Positions 1 through 7,905 of a DNA stretch of 64,000 bases are shown here, in pieces (the stretch's first letter is position 1; every line of letters starts with the position of its first letter). The stretch comes from Phytoactinopolyspora halotolerans. GTDB taxonomy: Bacteria > Actinomycetota > Actinomycetes > Jiangellales > Jiangellaceae. The stretch is from positions 1-64,000 of the forward strand of contig NZ_JAAGOA010000002.1 of NCBI RefSeq assembly GCF_010550675.1, written 5' to 3'. A program made the translations under genes and the position numbers. The notes below the pieces were generated by a model, which worked only from the letters and a program-made list of their open reading frames with translations, did not search any database and was not told the origin of the DNA.

Positions 1-10
1 GCTGGCACCA

Positions 11-82
11 CGCACGCCGTTCTCCCACACCTAGTTTTGATCTTCGACAATCAAAAACCTAGGCCGGAAAGAACGGCGTGCG
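11..82 (-). terminator. Long imperfect hairpin downstream of the ABC-2 operon
   Basis: A 13-bp perfect outer stem (11-23 with 70-82, CGCACGCCGTTCT) encloses an inner stem, CCTAGTTTTGAT (30-41) against an ATCAAAA..CCTAGG arm (50-63) with a two-base bulge. It lies about 60 bp beyond the stop of the minus-strand permease gene, so a terminator or mRNA 3' end is the simplest role. There is no clear T-tract. It could also be another intergenic palindromic element, since two other such families occur in this window. Confidence 0.5.
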
Positions 83-143
83 CTGCTATGACACGCTCAA
101 CCCACCCACGGATAAGTCAGAAGAGCCTCATTTGGAGCTGGGG

Positions 144-923
144 TCAGGCGTCGCGCTTCTTGAACAGGGCCCAGGCGATGATCAGGATGATGACGGCGAA
201 GCCGGCGAAGACGCCGCCGGATACCCAGCGATCGAAGAAGTCGAAGTCGGGCCCGCCGGCTGGGTCGTAGGGCTCCACGGCGACGAGGCGGGCGCCAGCA
301 CTGAACGGCAGGAATTTCAGTGCGGGCTGCAGCCAGTCCAGCGCGTCCACCATGGACAGACCCGAGATGAGCGACTCCACGATGAGCGGCGTCACCAGAA
401 GCACGACGATCGCCGACGGCACGCCGCGGAAAAGCTGGGCGAGGGCGATGCCGAGCAGGCCATAGATCATGACCATGACGACATAGCCGGGGACGGCCTC
501 GTTGAGCGGGCTGGAGCCCAGTTCGGGCGCCTCGTCCCAGAAGATCATGCCGATCCCGTAGTTGATCGCCACCGAGACGACCGTGGCGACCGCCGCGGTG
601 ACCAGAACGATGACGATCTTCGAGAGCAGCAGCGTAGACCGCTGCGGGATGGCGAGCAACGTCGGCTGGATGGTGCCGTGCCGGTACTCGTGGCCGGTGG
701 CGAAGACCCCGATGATGGCGACGAAGATCGGTAGGAACGTGGCGAACTCTCCACCGCCGGTCAACACCGTGATGACGGTTTGATCGTCGAGCGTGTCGTT
801 CCGGGTGGCGATGGCGACCGTCAGACCGATACCGGCACTGAGCACGATGCCGAGGCCGAGCAGCCAGTACGTCGAGCGGAGCGTGCGGATCCGGGTGGAC
901 TCGAAACGTAGCGCATCGATCAT
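144..923 (-). CDS. ABC-2 type transporter permease
   Basis: Membrane subunit (259 aa) of an ABC-2 type exporter. About six hydrophobic segments are visible, near residues 19-41, 60-80, 100-125, 145-170, 175-195 and 228-255, and the protein ends in a short basic tail. The pattern, with a charged N-terminal stretch, fits the multidrug/lantibiotic-immunity permease group. It overlaps the upstream ATPase gene by 4 bp (ATGA), so the two are translationally coupled and probably form one transporter. The substrate cannot be told from sequence; no biosynthetic genes lie beside it in the window. Confidence 0.85.
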   Translation of the reverse strand: MIDALRFESTRIRTLRSTYWLLGLGIVLSAGIGLTVAIATRNDTLDDQTVITVLTGGGEFATFLPIFVAIIGVFATGHEYRHGTIQPTLLAIPQRSTLLLSKIVIVLVTAAVATVVSVAINYGIGMIFWDEAPELGSSPLNEAVPGYVVMVMIYGLLGIALAQLFRGVPSAIVVLLVTPLIVESLISGLSMVDALDWLQPALKFLPFSAGARLVAVEPYDPAGGPDFDFFDRWVSGGVFAGFAVIILIIAWALFKKRDA

Positions 924-1930
924 GCCGCACCTCCGGGGGCGTTGCCGCCCTGTGTCTGCGCCTGCGTCGGTTGTTCTGGGCCGCCGGATGCCGGCGGCTG
1001 GTCTCCGCCGGATCCAGGCTCGCCCTGAAGCTCGCGGGCGACGTACTCCTCGGATGCGCCGGTGGCGCTGAGGAACGCCTCCTCCAGAGAGGCGCTCTTG
1101 GTGGCCAACTCGTGCAGGATGACGCCGTCGCGGTGAGCGATCTCGCCGATCACGGACGCGTCCGCACCGGACACCAGAATCCCGCCACCGGGGTCGGGCT
1201 CGACCGTCGCGCCCATCCCGCGCAGCGTCTCCGCCAGTTGCGTTGCCGACGGCGACTTCACCAGGACGGTCGTCTGCGTGAACTGCCGGACGAAGGTGTC
1301 CACGTCGCCATTGAAGATCATCTTGCCCATGCCGATGACGACGAGCTCGTCGGCCATCAGGGACATCTCGGAGAGCAGGTGGCTGGAGACGAAGATGGTG
1401 CGGCCCTGTCCGGCCAGCGTCTTCAACACATCGCGCAGCCAGTGGATGCCATGCGGGTCGAGTCCGTTCGCCGGCTCGTCGAGGATGAGCACGGCCGGAT
1501 CGCCCAGCAGCGCTTGCGCGAGCCCCAAGCGCTGCGACATGCCGAGTGAAAAGCCTTTGGGTTTCTTGCGTTTCACGTCGGACAGGCCGACGAATTCCAG
1601 AACCTCGTCGACACGCTTCTTCGGCACCCGGCTACCGGCCGCGAGCATGCGCAGGTGGTTGCGCGCGGTCCGGGTCGGGTGGAACGCCTTGGCCTCCAGG
1701 ACCGCCCCGATCTCCTGCATCGGATTGCGGATGTCCCTGAAGTGCCGTCCGTCGAACCGGGTATCTCCTTCGCCGTTGTCCAGATCGAGCATGAGTCGCA
1801 TCGTCGTGGACTTGCCCGCGCCGTTCGGGCCGAGGAAACCGGTCACGACACCGGGGCGTACGTTGAACGACAGATTGTCTACGGCGACCTTGCTGCCGTA
1901 GCGCTTCCGTAAGCCTTCTGCGGTGATCAC
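920..1930 (-). CDS. ABC transporter ATP-binding protein
   Basis: ATPase (336 aa) that should energise the coupled ABC-2 permease. Walker A GPNGAGKST lies at residues 34-42, a variant signature SLGMSQ at about 128-133 and Walker B VLILDE at 147-152, followed by a switch His near SSHLL. The LGMSQ form of the signature is typical of BcrA/NatA-type exporter ATPases. The C-terminal ~35 residues are Gly/Pro/Gln-rich and probably disordered. It is the first gene of a two-gene operon read leftwards. Function as an exporter (antibiotic, lipid or sodium) is inference. Confidence 0.9.
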   Translation of the reverse strand: MITAEGLRKRYGSKVAVDNLSFNVRPGVVTGFLGPNGAGKSTTMRLMLDLDNGEGDTRFDGRHFRDIRNPMQEIGAVLEAKAFHPTRTARNHLRMLAAGSRVPKKRVDEVLEFVGLSDVKRKKPKGFSLGMSQRLGLAQALLGDPAVLILDEPANGLDPHGIHWLRDVLKTLAGQGRTIFVSSHLLSEMSLMADELVVIGMGKMIFNGDVDTFVRQFTQTTVLVKSPSATQLAETLRGMGATVEPDPGGGILVSGADASVIGEIAHRDGVILHELATKSASLEEAFLSATGASEEYVARELQGEPGSGGDQPPASGGPEQPTQAQTQGGNAPGGAA

Positions 1931-2066
1931 TGGTACTCCTGACAGTTGTTGCGGGACGGGTCATCCATCCCCGCCGGAAGAACCTATCGGTTCTTCGGCC
2001 GTCTCGAGGTCCTTCCATGAAATGAGATCCAGATCCGCCCCGAGACGGACATTCCCTCTCGCCCAT

Positions 2067-2114
2067 GATCGTCAACCGCCGAGCCGTGCACGACACGGCT
2101 GATCGTTGACGATC
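2067..2114 (-). terminator. Bipartite hairpin after the fructosamine-kinase gene
   Basis: Outer arms GATCGTCAAC (2067-2076) and GTTGACGATC (2105-2114) pair perfectly. Inner arms AGCCGTG (2082-2088) and CACGGCT (2094-2100) close a 5-nt loop. It begins 13 bp past the minus-strand stop and fits a U-less actinobacterial terminator. A similar GATCGTCA arm ends the hairpin at 28790-28837. Confidence 0.6.
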
Positions 2115-2127
2115 GTCGGAACGTGGG

Positions 2128-2997
2128 TCACGCGGCGGCGAGAGCTTGCCGCGCGAGATGACCCGCCTGCGGACCGTACGAGCCGCCGAAGAGTACGGCA
2201 TGCACCAGGACCGGATGCATCTGATGGAGAGCGACCCGATGGCGCCAGCCATCCGCCAGGGGCCATGCTTCGTGGTAGCTGGCCAGGACACGGTCAATGT
2301 GGCGCAGGCCGAACAGCGCGAGCATCGCGAGGTCGGTCTCGCGGTGACCACCGTGCGCGGCAGGGTCGATGAGCCACCCGCGACCGTCCGCTCCCCACAA
2401 CACGTTCCCGGCCCACAGGTCACCGTGGATGCGCGATGGCTGCTCGGCCGGTCCGGCAAGCTCCGGCAATCGCTCGATGACCCGCTCCACGTCGGCTGCA
2501 TCGCGGTCGCCGATGGACTTGTTGTCCCGCGCCAGCTTCAGATAGGGCGCGAGACGCCCGTGCGCCCACAGCTCTGGCCATTCCGGCCACGGGCCGCCGG
2601 GTAGCGGAAGCGTGCCGATCCACCCGTCACCTCCGTGCGCTCCGAAGACGTCGGCGCCTTTGCGGTGGGTCTCCGCCAGTGCGCGTCCGAATCGGTCGGC
2701 CATCGCCGCTGACGGGGCGCCGGGATCCACCCATTCCAGCACGAGGCACGTGTCGTCGACGGCGATGACGCCCGGCACGGGTGCGCCGTCGTTTCCGTTG
2801 CCGAGCCAGCGAAGCCCGTTCGCCTCGGTTTCGAAGAACCCCTTGTCCGGGGAGTCGAGCGTCTTGACGAAGACGTGGCGTCCATCCGCCAGATCCGCCC
2901 GGAACGCGTGACAGATATCGCCGCCGCCGACGGGGACGACGGACGTGACCTGGTTGCCCACGAGGCCGGTGAGATGATCTACGGCGATCGAGGTCAT
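2128..2997 (-). CDS. Fructosamine/ribulosamine 3-kinase family protein
   Basis: Protein of 289 aa, the usual length for the fructosamine-3-kinase family, which phosphorylates sugar adducts on amines so that the adduct falls off (deglycation). The aminoglycoside-kinase-like fold is shown by Lys45 in HVFVKT, the catalytic-loop motif HGDLWAGNV at 191-199 and the metal-binding IDPA at 210-213. Bacterial members mostly prefer ribulosamines or erythrulosamines. Its ATG begins directly after the stop of the low-molecular-weight phosphatase gene, so the two are coupled. That pairing recurs in other bacteria and suggests a joint role in clearing sugar-phosphate adducts. Exact substrate is unproven. 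Confidence 0.9.
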   Translation of the reverse strand: MTSIAVDHLTGLVGNQVTSVVPVGGGDICHAFRADLADGRHVFVKTLDSPDKGFFETEANGLRWLGNGNDGAPVPGVIAVDDTCLVLEWVDPGAPSAAMADRFGRALAETHRKGADVFGAHGGDGWIGTLPLPGGPWPEWPELWAHGRLAPYLKLARDNKSIGDRDAADVERVIERLPELAGPAEQPSRIHGDLWAGNVLWGADGRGWLIDPAAHGGHRETDLAMLALFGLRHIDRVLASYHEAWPLADGWRHRVALHQMHPVLVHAVLFGGSYGPQAGHLARQALAAA

Positions 2998-3615
2998 CTA
3001 CGACCGGCTCGGGTGATCAGCATCGCCGACGGCTCGGTGAGCCGCGATGGCTTCGACGAGCCCGTCAGCTGCTTGTTCGACGAGGCGGAGGACATGGTCG
3101 AAACCGTCCTCGCCGCCGTAGTACGGGTCCGGAACGTCGAGATCGGCGGCGTGGCGCCCGTTGTCGTGCGAAGCGTAACTGCGCAGCATGCGGATCTTCG
3201 CGCGCGCCTGGTCATCCGGCGCGATCCGCTGCAGGTCGGCGAAGTTGGCGCTGTCAAGCGCGAGGACAAGATCGAAGTCGGCGAACCAGGAATCGGTGAA
3301 TTGCCGGGCGCGGTGCGCCGCCGCGTCGTAGCCGTGTGCCTGCAGCGTCCTGCGGGCTCGCGGGTCGGCCTGTTCGCCGATGTGCCAGCTCCCGGTACCG
3401 GCTGAGGACACCTCGACGTGTGCGCTCAATCCTGCGTTGGCCAGCCGGACACGGAGTACGGCTTCGGCCATCGGAGAGCGGCAGATGTTGCCGGCGCAGA
3501 CCACGCAGACCTTGAACGGGGATCCCTTCGACCGAGGCGGTGTGTGCTCGGATGGAGTGATCGGACTGACGTCACCTGGACCGCGACCATGTGCCTGGGA
3601 GTCAGAAGTGCTCAC
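2998..3615 (-). CDS. Low-molecular-weight protein-tyrosine-phosphatase family
   Basis: The signature CX5R P-loop is CAGNICRS with nucleophile Cys40 and Arg46, and the general acid is Asp163 in the DPYYGG motif. Both are intact, so an active phosphatase is expected. A GTG start gives 205 aa; the family core begins at about residue 34, so the first 30 Ser/Pro-rich residues are an extension and a later start is possible. It sits between a small unknown gene (33-bp gap) and the fructosamine-kinase gene (0-bp gap) in one minus-strand operon. Substrate may be phosphotyrosine proteins or, given the neighbour, sugar-phosphate adducts. Confidence 0.9.
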   Translation of the reverse strand: MSTSDSQAHGRGPGDVSPITPSEHTPPRSKGSPFKVCVVCAGNICRSPMAEAVLRVRLANAGLSAHVEVSSAGTGSWHIGEQADPRARRTLQAHGYDAAAHRARQFTDSWFADFDLVLALDSANFADLQRIAPDDQARAKIRMLRSYASHDNGRHAADLDVPDPYYGGEDGFDHVLRLVEQAADGLVEAIAAHRAVGDADHPSRS

Positions 3616-3648
3616 GACAGCATGGTCTCATCGGCGTCGGGGTGCTCG

Positions 3649-4035
3649 TCAGGCGCGTTGCCGGGCAAGCTCACCTACGGCCAGCGCGAGTTCGGTCGCG
3701 AGGTCGAACGAACGCTCGTCGTCCGGATGGCTCCGCATCCACAGGCAGATGGTCTGAACGACCGCACCCGCCCAGGAAGGGTCGCGACGCAGCGCGAACC
3801 GGACCGATACCGGGCGCGGGCTGCTGGACGCGATGTCCCACCACTGGCCGTCGGAGAATGCGAGCAACGGGTTGCCGCGACCGTCCTCGTACACCACCTC
3901 GTACTGCTGGTGCAGTGGTGAGGGCGTGTGTGAGCGCCCACGCGCCGGTGGCTGCTGCGGCACTCGATTGATCAGATGGTCTTCAGGCGGCCGCTCGGTG
4001 AGCAGCGACGCCACGGGGGCATAGCCGGTCGTCAT
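3649..4035 (-). CDS. Conserved-looking hypothetical protein, 128 aa
   Basis: I do not recognise a family. The N-terminal ~45 residues are Pro/Arg-rich and probably disordered. A compact middle (about 46-75, with [11 protein letters not shown]) is followed by an Arg/Trp-rich helix-like end. There are no membrane segments or signal peptide. GC-rich third positions and a 33-bp gap to the phosphatase gene support it being the first gene of the phosphatase/fructosamine-kinase operon. The function may be linked to that operon, but nothing in the sequence shows how. Confidence 0.6.
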   Translation of the reverse strand: MTTGYAPVASLLTERPPEDHLINRVPQQPPARGRSHTPSPLHQQYEVVYEDGRGNPLLAFSDGQWWDIASSSPRPVSVRFALRRDPSWAGAVVQTICLWMRSHPDDERSFDLATELALAVGELARQRA

Positions 4036-4180
4036 CTTGTGTCCACCAAGTCATCAGGGGGATGAATCGGCACGACGACCCCCGTGGAGCCCACCCGGGC
4101 ACCTATCGTCATGCGAAGTGGACACCAAGATACGGCACACTACCGCGTCTGGGAAAGGCCTCGGGTCAGTCGTTTGGTTG

Positions 4181-4588
4181 TTATTTCGGGAGCAAAAGGT
4201 TGAGGATCCAACTGACAAACGAGACAACCAGGGCACCCAGGACGGCCGCCCAGAAGAAGTCGGCGACTTCGAACGGTACGTCCAGCTGGTCCGCGATCCA
4301 TCCGGTCAGCCACAGCATCAGTGCGTTGACGATGAACGTGAACAGGCCCAGGGTCAGAATGAACAGCGGCAGCGTGAGCAACTGGACAACAGGCTTGATG
4401 AAGGCGTTGACCAGCGCGAAGATCAACGCGATCACGCCGAATGTGAGCACCCGATCGGTAGTCGAGTCGGCGGAGGTGATGTTGACGCCGCTGACGATCT
4501 CGGTGGCTACCCATAGCGCCAGGCCATTGACGATGATTCGAACGATGAAGGAGACCACGGTCGCTGAGCGTATATGGTGCGTGACCAT
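4181..4588 (-). CDS. Phage-holin-4-like small membrane protein
   Basis: Four hydrophobic segments fill the protein: [44 protein letters not shown] and [15 protein letters not shown]. This is the arrangement of the 'phage holin family' (PF04020-like) proteins common in bacterial chromosomes; no lytic genes are nearby, so holin activity is not implied. With the ATG at 4588 it has 135 aa; a GTG at 4558 would give a start closer to the family core. The 4588 start codon overlaps a possible upstream start of the divergent hisC, so one of the two must start further in. Confidence 0.8.
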   Translation of the reverse strand: MVTHHIRSATVVSFIVRIIVNGLALWVATEIVSGVNITSADSTTDRVLTFGVIALIFALVNAFIKPVVQLLTLPLFILTLGLFTFIVNALMLWLTGWIADQLDVPFEVADFFWAAVLGALVVSFVSWILNLLLPK

Positions 4589-4613
4589 GACGCCATCGAC
4601 ACACGAAGATGAC

Positions 4614-5720
4614 ATGTCGTCCGGTTCGGGCGAGCCACGCGTCAAACTCCGGGCAGCGCTCGAGGGGTTGCCGTCGTATCGGCCCGGACGATCGGCGGGG
4701 CCGTCATCGGAGCCGGCTCAGTCCGTGTACAAGCTATCGTCGAACGAGAACCCGTTCCCACCCCTTCCGGGCGTGCTGGAGGCCGTCAACGAAGCGGCGT
4801 CTTCGTTGAACCGTTACCCGGACATGTTCGCTACCGGACTGGTCGCAGCCCTGTCGGACCGCTTCGATGTACCGGCAGAGCATCTGGCCACCGGCACCGG
4901 CAGCGTCGGCGTGCTGCAACAGGTCATACAGGCCTGCGCCGGGGAGGGGGACGAGGTCGTCTACGCGTGGCGGTCGTTCGAGGCTTATCCGATCGTGGTC
5001 GGCATCTCCGGTGCGGAATCGGTACGCGTGCCGTTGACGGCGAACGCTCGGCATGACCTTGACGCGATGGCCGACGCGATCACCGATCGGACCAGGCTTG
5101 TCGTGCTCTGTACTCCGAACAACCCCACGGGACCTGCGATTCGCCGGGCCGAGCTGGCGGCGTTCCTGGAGCGGGTGCCGAGTGATGTGCTGGTCGTCAT
5201 CGACGAGGCGTACCGCGAGTTCGTCCGCGATCCGGAGGCGGTCGACGGCCTGGAGGTGTACGCCCGGCATCCGAACGTCTGTGTGCTGCGGACTTTCTCC
5301 AAGGCCTACGGGCTCGCGGGCCTGCGGGTGGGCTTTGCGGTCGCGCACGACGACGTGGCCGACGCGCTCCGTAAGACCGCCGTGCCGTTCGGCGTGTCCG
5401 GGGTGGCCCAAGCCGCTGCCGTCGAGTCGCTGAAGCACGAGGCCGAGTTGCGCGACCGGGTGGTCGAGCTGGTCGACGAGCGGACCCGGGTGATGGCGAC
5501 GCTGCGGGAGCAAGGCTGGTCGGTACCGGACTCCGAGGCGAACTTCGTATGGATGGAGCTCGGTGAGAGCACGGAGGACTTTGCTCGCAAATGTGCGGAG
5601 AATGGACTAATCGTCCGTCCATTCGCCGGAGAAGGGTGCCGCGTGACTGTAGGTGAATCCGCCGCGAACGATCGATTCCTTAGAGTCAGCCAGGAATGGA
5701 TCAGCGGTAGCGAAGTATGA
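4614..5720 (+). CDS. hisC: Histidinol-phosphate/aromatic aminotransferase
   Basis: Fold-type I PLP aminotransferase (368 aa from this start). The Schiff-base lysine is Lys230 in [23 protein letters not shown] (166-173) and the PLP-binding DEAY (197-200) are also present. HisC-type enzymes convert imidazole-acetol phosphate to histidinol phosphate; the closely related actinobacterial Pat enzymes transaminate aromatic keto acids, and no other his gene is near, so either role is possible. Chosen start: ATG 4614 with weak GAAGA upstream. An in-frame ATG at 4587, just after a TATATG -10-like hexamer (4571-4576), could serve a leaderless mRNA and add nine residues. Confidence 0.9.
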   Translation: MSSGSGEPRVKLRAALEGLPSYRPGRSAGPSSEPAQSVYKLSSNENPFPPLPGVLEAVNEAASSLNRYPDMFATGLVAALSDRFDVPAEHLATGTGSVGVLQQVIQACAGEGDEVVYAWRSFEAYPIVVGISGAESVRVPLTANARHDLDAMADAITDRTRLVVLCTPNNPTGPAIRRAELAAFLERVPSDVLVVIDEAYREFVRDPEAVDGLEVYARHPNVCVLRTFSKAYGLAGLRVGFAVAHDDVADALRKTAVPFGVSGVAQAAAVESLKHEAELRDRVVELVDERTRVMATLREQGWSVPDSEANFVWMELGESTEDFARKCAENGLIVRPFAGEGCRVTVGESAANDRFLRVSQEWISGSEV

Positions 5721-5799
5721 CATTCGACACAATACAATCACGCTGTGTGACTAGCTGGTCACAATGCGTGACTGTCGGCGAACGACAACTTGCAGGCAC

Positions 5800-5824
5800 A
5801 AAAAGGCACGAACGGCGCCCGTGC
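5800..5824 (-). terminator. Rho-independent terminator of the small peptide gene
   Basis: Read on the minus strand, GCACG (5824-5820) and CGTGC (5810-5806) flank a 9-nt loop and are followed by C and five T (5804-5800). It lies about 50 nt past the stop of the 42-codon peptide gene. It supports independent transcription of that gene and also separates it from hisC, which is read in the opposite direction. Confidence 0.65.
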
Positions 5825-5874
5825 GTTCGGGGGGCGAGACGCAGGACGCCGTCCGTGCGCCATCGATAGTACTG

Positions 5875-6003
5875 CTAGCAGCACATCCCTGGCCAGTCGG
5901 GTTGAACCGGGGCGGCGGAAGCAGGCGTGGCCACGATGGCCGCCGTCGCCGTCAGAGTCAGGGCAGCGAGCGTTACAGCCACAACACGCCTGAGACGGGC
6001 CAC
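5875..6003 (-). CDS. Small secreted pre-peptide (42 aa), candidate signal peptide precursor
   Basis: This short gene is usually missed by length cut-offs. A GTG start at 6003 is preceded by a perfect GGAGG nine bases upstream. The product has a basic N-terminus (residues 3-6, RLRR), a hydrophobic core (7-25) and a clean signal peptidase I site ATPASA|A after residue 30. The predicted mature peptide is 12 residues, APVQPDWPGMCC, ending in two cysteines. A T-tailed terminator follows. The gene is divergent, 66 bp from an HTH-TPR regulator. That layout is the one used by RRNPP systems, where an exported peptide re-enters or binds the TPR regulator; the function here is inference. It could otherwise be a small exported protein of unrelated role. 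Confidence 0.7.
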   Translation of the reverse strand: MARLRRVVAVTLAALTLTATAAIVATPASAAPVQPDWPGMCC

Positions 6004-6046
6004 TGCGATCAACCTCCGGGGGTCTACATAGGACTAGCGAAAAATG

Positions 6047-6058
6047 ACTACCTGTAGT
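6047..6058. promoter_or_regulatory. Inverted repeat between peptide gene and HTH-TPR regulator
   Basis: ACTAC-CT-GTAGT is a perfect 5-bp inverted repeat centred 17 bp before the regulator ATG and 50 bp before the peptide GTG. Size and place fit a dimeric HTH (XRE-type) operator controlling both divergent genes. No binding data; inferred from symmetry and position. Confidence 0.5.
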
Positions 6059-6069
6059 GCAATAGTGTC

Positions 6070-7461
6070 ATGACAGATGAGCCACAAGCAACACTTGACG
6101 AGGCGCCCGCCCCAACACCTGTCGGGCAGCGTATCCGTACGCGCAGGTTGGAGTTGGGTCTCTCGCAAGCCGATATTGCCGAGGGAATGCTGTCGCCCAG
6201 CTATGTGTCGCTTGTCGAGAGTGGTCGTCGTCAGCCAGCTGCCGCGGCGCTCGCGCATATTGCTGAGCGTCTGCGTATCGATGTCGAATACCTCCGGGAC
6301 GGTGTCGACGCGTCGATCCGTACCCGCGCGCGCCTGGCGCTCGGGCGTGCGGAGAAGGCGCTGTATGACGGCAACGCCGAGGAGGCCTACGACAACTTCT
6401 CGCTTCTTGTCGGGGATCCGGGTCTGAACGACGAGCAGAGCCGGCGTGCGCGCCTCGGGCAGGCGCTCGCGCTGGAGCGCAAGGGCGATCTGGAGAGCGC
6501 GATCGAGCTTCTCGGGGAGTTGGCCGAAGAGGCACGGCAGAACCCGGAGGTACAGCCGTGGCTCGACGTGGCGCTGGCCATGTCCCGCTGCTACCAGAGC
6601 GCCGGGGATCTCGACATGGCGATCCAGATCGGCGAAGAGGCGATGCGTGCGGCTCAAGAGATCGGGCTGGAGCACACGGACGAGTACGTCCGTCTGGGCT
6701 GCACCGTGCTCAGCGCCTACCACGGCCGCGGAGACATCGTCCGATCCCGTACGCTCGCCGCCGACCTGGTGCGGGCGGCCGACCAGATGGGCGCCCCGCA
6801 CACTCGTGGCGCTGCCTACTGGAACGCGTCGGTCATCGCCGAGTCGCGCGGTGACCTCGCGCAGGCACTCGATCTTGTGGATCGGGCGCTCGCCTTGTTC
6901 GGTGAAGGCGACGACCGCCGTAACCTGGCTCGTCTGCGTATCGCCTACGCCTGGTTGCTGCTCCAGGGTGAGGAGCCGCGGGCCAGCGACGCGTTGCAGT
7001 TGCTCGATGGTGCTCGGGAAGAGATCACCACCTACGGCGGCGTGGACGACATCCGGCATTTCGACAGCACGCGCGCGGACGCACTCCTCGCGCTCGGCCG
7101 CCTCGATGAGGCGCACGAGGCCGCGACGGCCGCCTTGCGCGACCTCGGCGACCAGCCCCGGATGGAGTCGGCGCGGGCACGGCTGGTGCTTGCTCGGGTG
7201 CTCCGGGCCGAGGGCGACGTCGATCAGAGTGCACGTGAGGGAGCGCTGGCGGCGTCGATGCTCGAAGCCATGGGCGCTTCTCGCCGGGCTGCGGCCGCGT
7301 GGCGCGAGCTGGGTGACCTCTACCGTGACCTGGGACGTACCGACGAGGCGCTGGAGGCGTTCGACCGGGCGCTGCAGTCGATGCGGATCATGCATTCGGT
7401 CGGTGCAGGTGTGGTACTGGATGCTCCCGCTGAGCGGCGGAGCGAGCTGGCCCTGCACTGA
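6070..7461 (+). CDS. XRE-family HTH regulator with C-terminal TPR domain
   Basis: Residues 18-77 form a Cro/C1-type helix-turn-helix (GQRIRTRRLELGLSQADIA, then the recognition helix near SPSYVSLVESGRR). Residues ~85-445 are helical TPR-like repeats with many A-x-x-x-G-D/N turns such as GDLESAIELL, GDLDMAIQI, GDLAQALDL and GRTDEALEAF. HTH plus TPR is the architecture of RRNPP peptide-responsive regulators and of several actinobacterial developmental regulators. No Shine-Dalgarno is seen before the ATG, so the mRNA may be leaderless. The divergent small secreted-peptide gene and a shared inverted repeat suggest the peptide may be its ligand, which is inference. Confidence 0.9.
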   Translation: MTDEPQATLDEAPAPTPVGQRIRTRRLELGLSQADIAEGMLSPSYVSLVESGRRQPAAAALAHIAERLRIDVEYLRDGVDASIRTRARLALGRAEKALYDGNAEEAYDNFSLLVGDPGLNDEQSRRARLGQALALERKGDLESAIELLGELAEEARQNPEVQPWLDVALAMSRCYQSAGDLDMAIQIGEEAMRAAQEIGLEHTDEYVRLGCTVLSAYHGRGDIVRSRTLAADLVRAADQMGAPHTRGAAYWNASVIAESRGDLAQALDLVDRALALFGEGDDRRNLARLRIAYAWLLLQGEEPRASDALQLLDGAREEITTYGGVDDIRHFDSTRADALLALGRLDEAHEAATAALRDLGDQPRMESARARLVLARVLRAEGDVDQSAREGALAASMLEAMGASRRAAAAWRELGDLYRDLGRTDEALEAFDRALQSMRIMHSVGAGVVLDAPAERRSELALH

Positions 7462-7507
7462 TAACGAGATACTCCGACGTGCCGGTGAGCTGAATCCGCC
7501 GGCAACA

Positions 7508-7541
7508 GGGGCGGGATGGACGACGGTCCTCCCGCCCCTTT
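7508..7541 (+). terminator. Terminator of the HTH-TPR regulator gene
   Basis: The perfect 9-bp stem GGGGCGGGA (7508-7516) and TCCCGCCCC (7530-7538), with a 13-nt loop, is followed by TTTC. It lies 46 bp past the stop codon. Confidence 0.8.
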
Positions 7542-7591
7542 CGTTGTCTGCGCGCACCGGCGTACCGACTCCGCGCACGCGGGCGACACAC

Positions 7592-7638
7592 CACAACATC
7601 TAGGTGGCTTGCATCTTCGTAACTACAAGATAATGTGG
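7592..7638 (+). promoter_or_regulatory. Tandem NrdR-like boxes and -10 of the nrdAB promoter
   Basis: Two 16-bp AT-richer blocks, CACAACATCTAGGTGG (7592-7607) and CTACAAGATAATGTGG (7623-7638), lie with a 31-bp start-to-start spacing, three helical turns. That is the arrangement known for NrdR boxes upstream of actinobacterial nrd operons. The second block contains a GATAAT -10-like hexamer (7629-7634). NrdR is the zinc-finger/ATP-cone repressor of RNR genes; its gene is not in this window. Individual box matches are moderate. Confidence 0.5.
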
Positions 7639-7689
7639 TGCGTGCAGCTGGTACCTCCGCTCATCCAGATCGGAGGTGGAGCGGCTCAA

Positions 7690-7905
7690 CGCCGGCCGAG
7701 AGCGCGACTCGGCGCGGTGGGTCGCGTACAGGGAACCCGGTGTGAGTCCGGGACTGCCCCGCAGCGGTGAACGGGAACGACCGCCGTCAAACAAGCACTG
7801 GGACACCTCGGTCTCCACCGAGCGGGCTCGGGAAGCGACGGCCAGTAGGTGGTGCCACCAGCCAGGTGGTCGCCGGGCCCGTGAGTCCGAATACCTGCCG
7901 GTTGC
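7690..7905 (+). promoter_or_regulatory. Cobalamin (B12) riboswitch upstream of nrdAB
   Basis: Conserved class elements appear in order: AGGGAA (7730-7735), GGTGTGAGTCC (7739-7749), CTGCCCCGCAGCGGTGA (7754-7770), a variable paired arm, the B12-box-like GGCCAGTAGG (7840-7849) and a closing GTGAGTCCGAATACCTGCC (7881-7899). Outer boundaries are approximate. It sits in a ~450-nt leader ending at the nrdA GTG. Streptomyces class I nrdAB is known to be repressed by B12 through such a riboswitch, so the B12-dependent class II enzyme is favoured when cobalamin is present. The same logic is expected here. About 190 nt of leader remain as the expression platform. Confidence 0.9.

Noticed and set aside
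4181-4588. Prophage remnant suggested by a holin-like protein
   Set aside because: No endolysin, integrase, structural or other phage genes are near; this family is common in chromosomes.
4062-4613. 184-residue N-terminal extension of the aminotransferase
   Set aside because: It runs antisense through the holin-like gene; the aminotransferase family begins near residue 185 of that frame.
5764-6057. Plus-strand frames opposite the 42-codon peptide gene
   Set aside because: No Shine-Dalgarno, poor codon bias and no features; the minus strand carries the gene with full signals.
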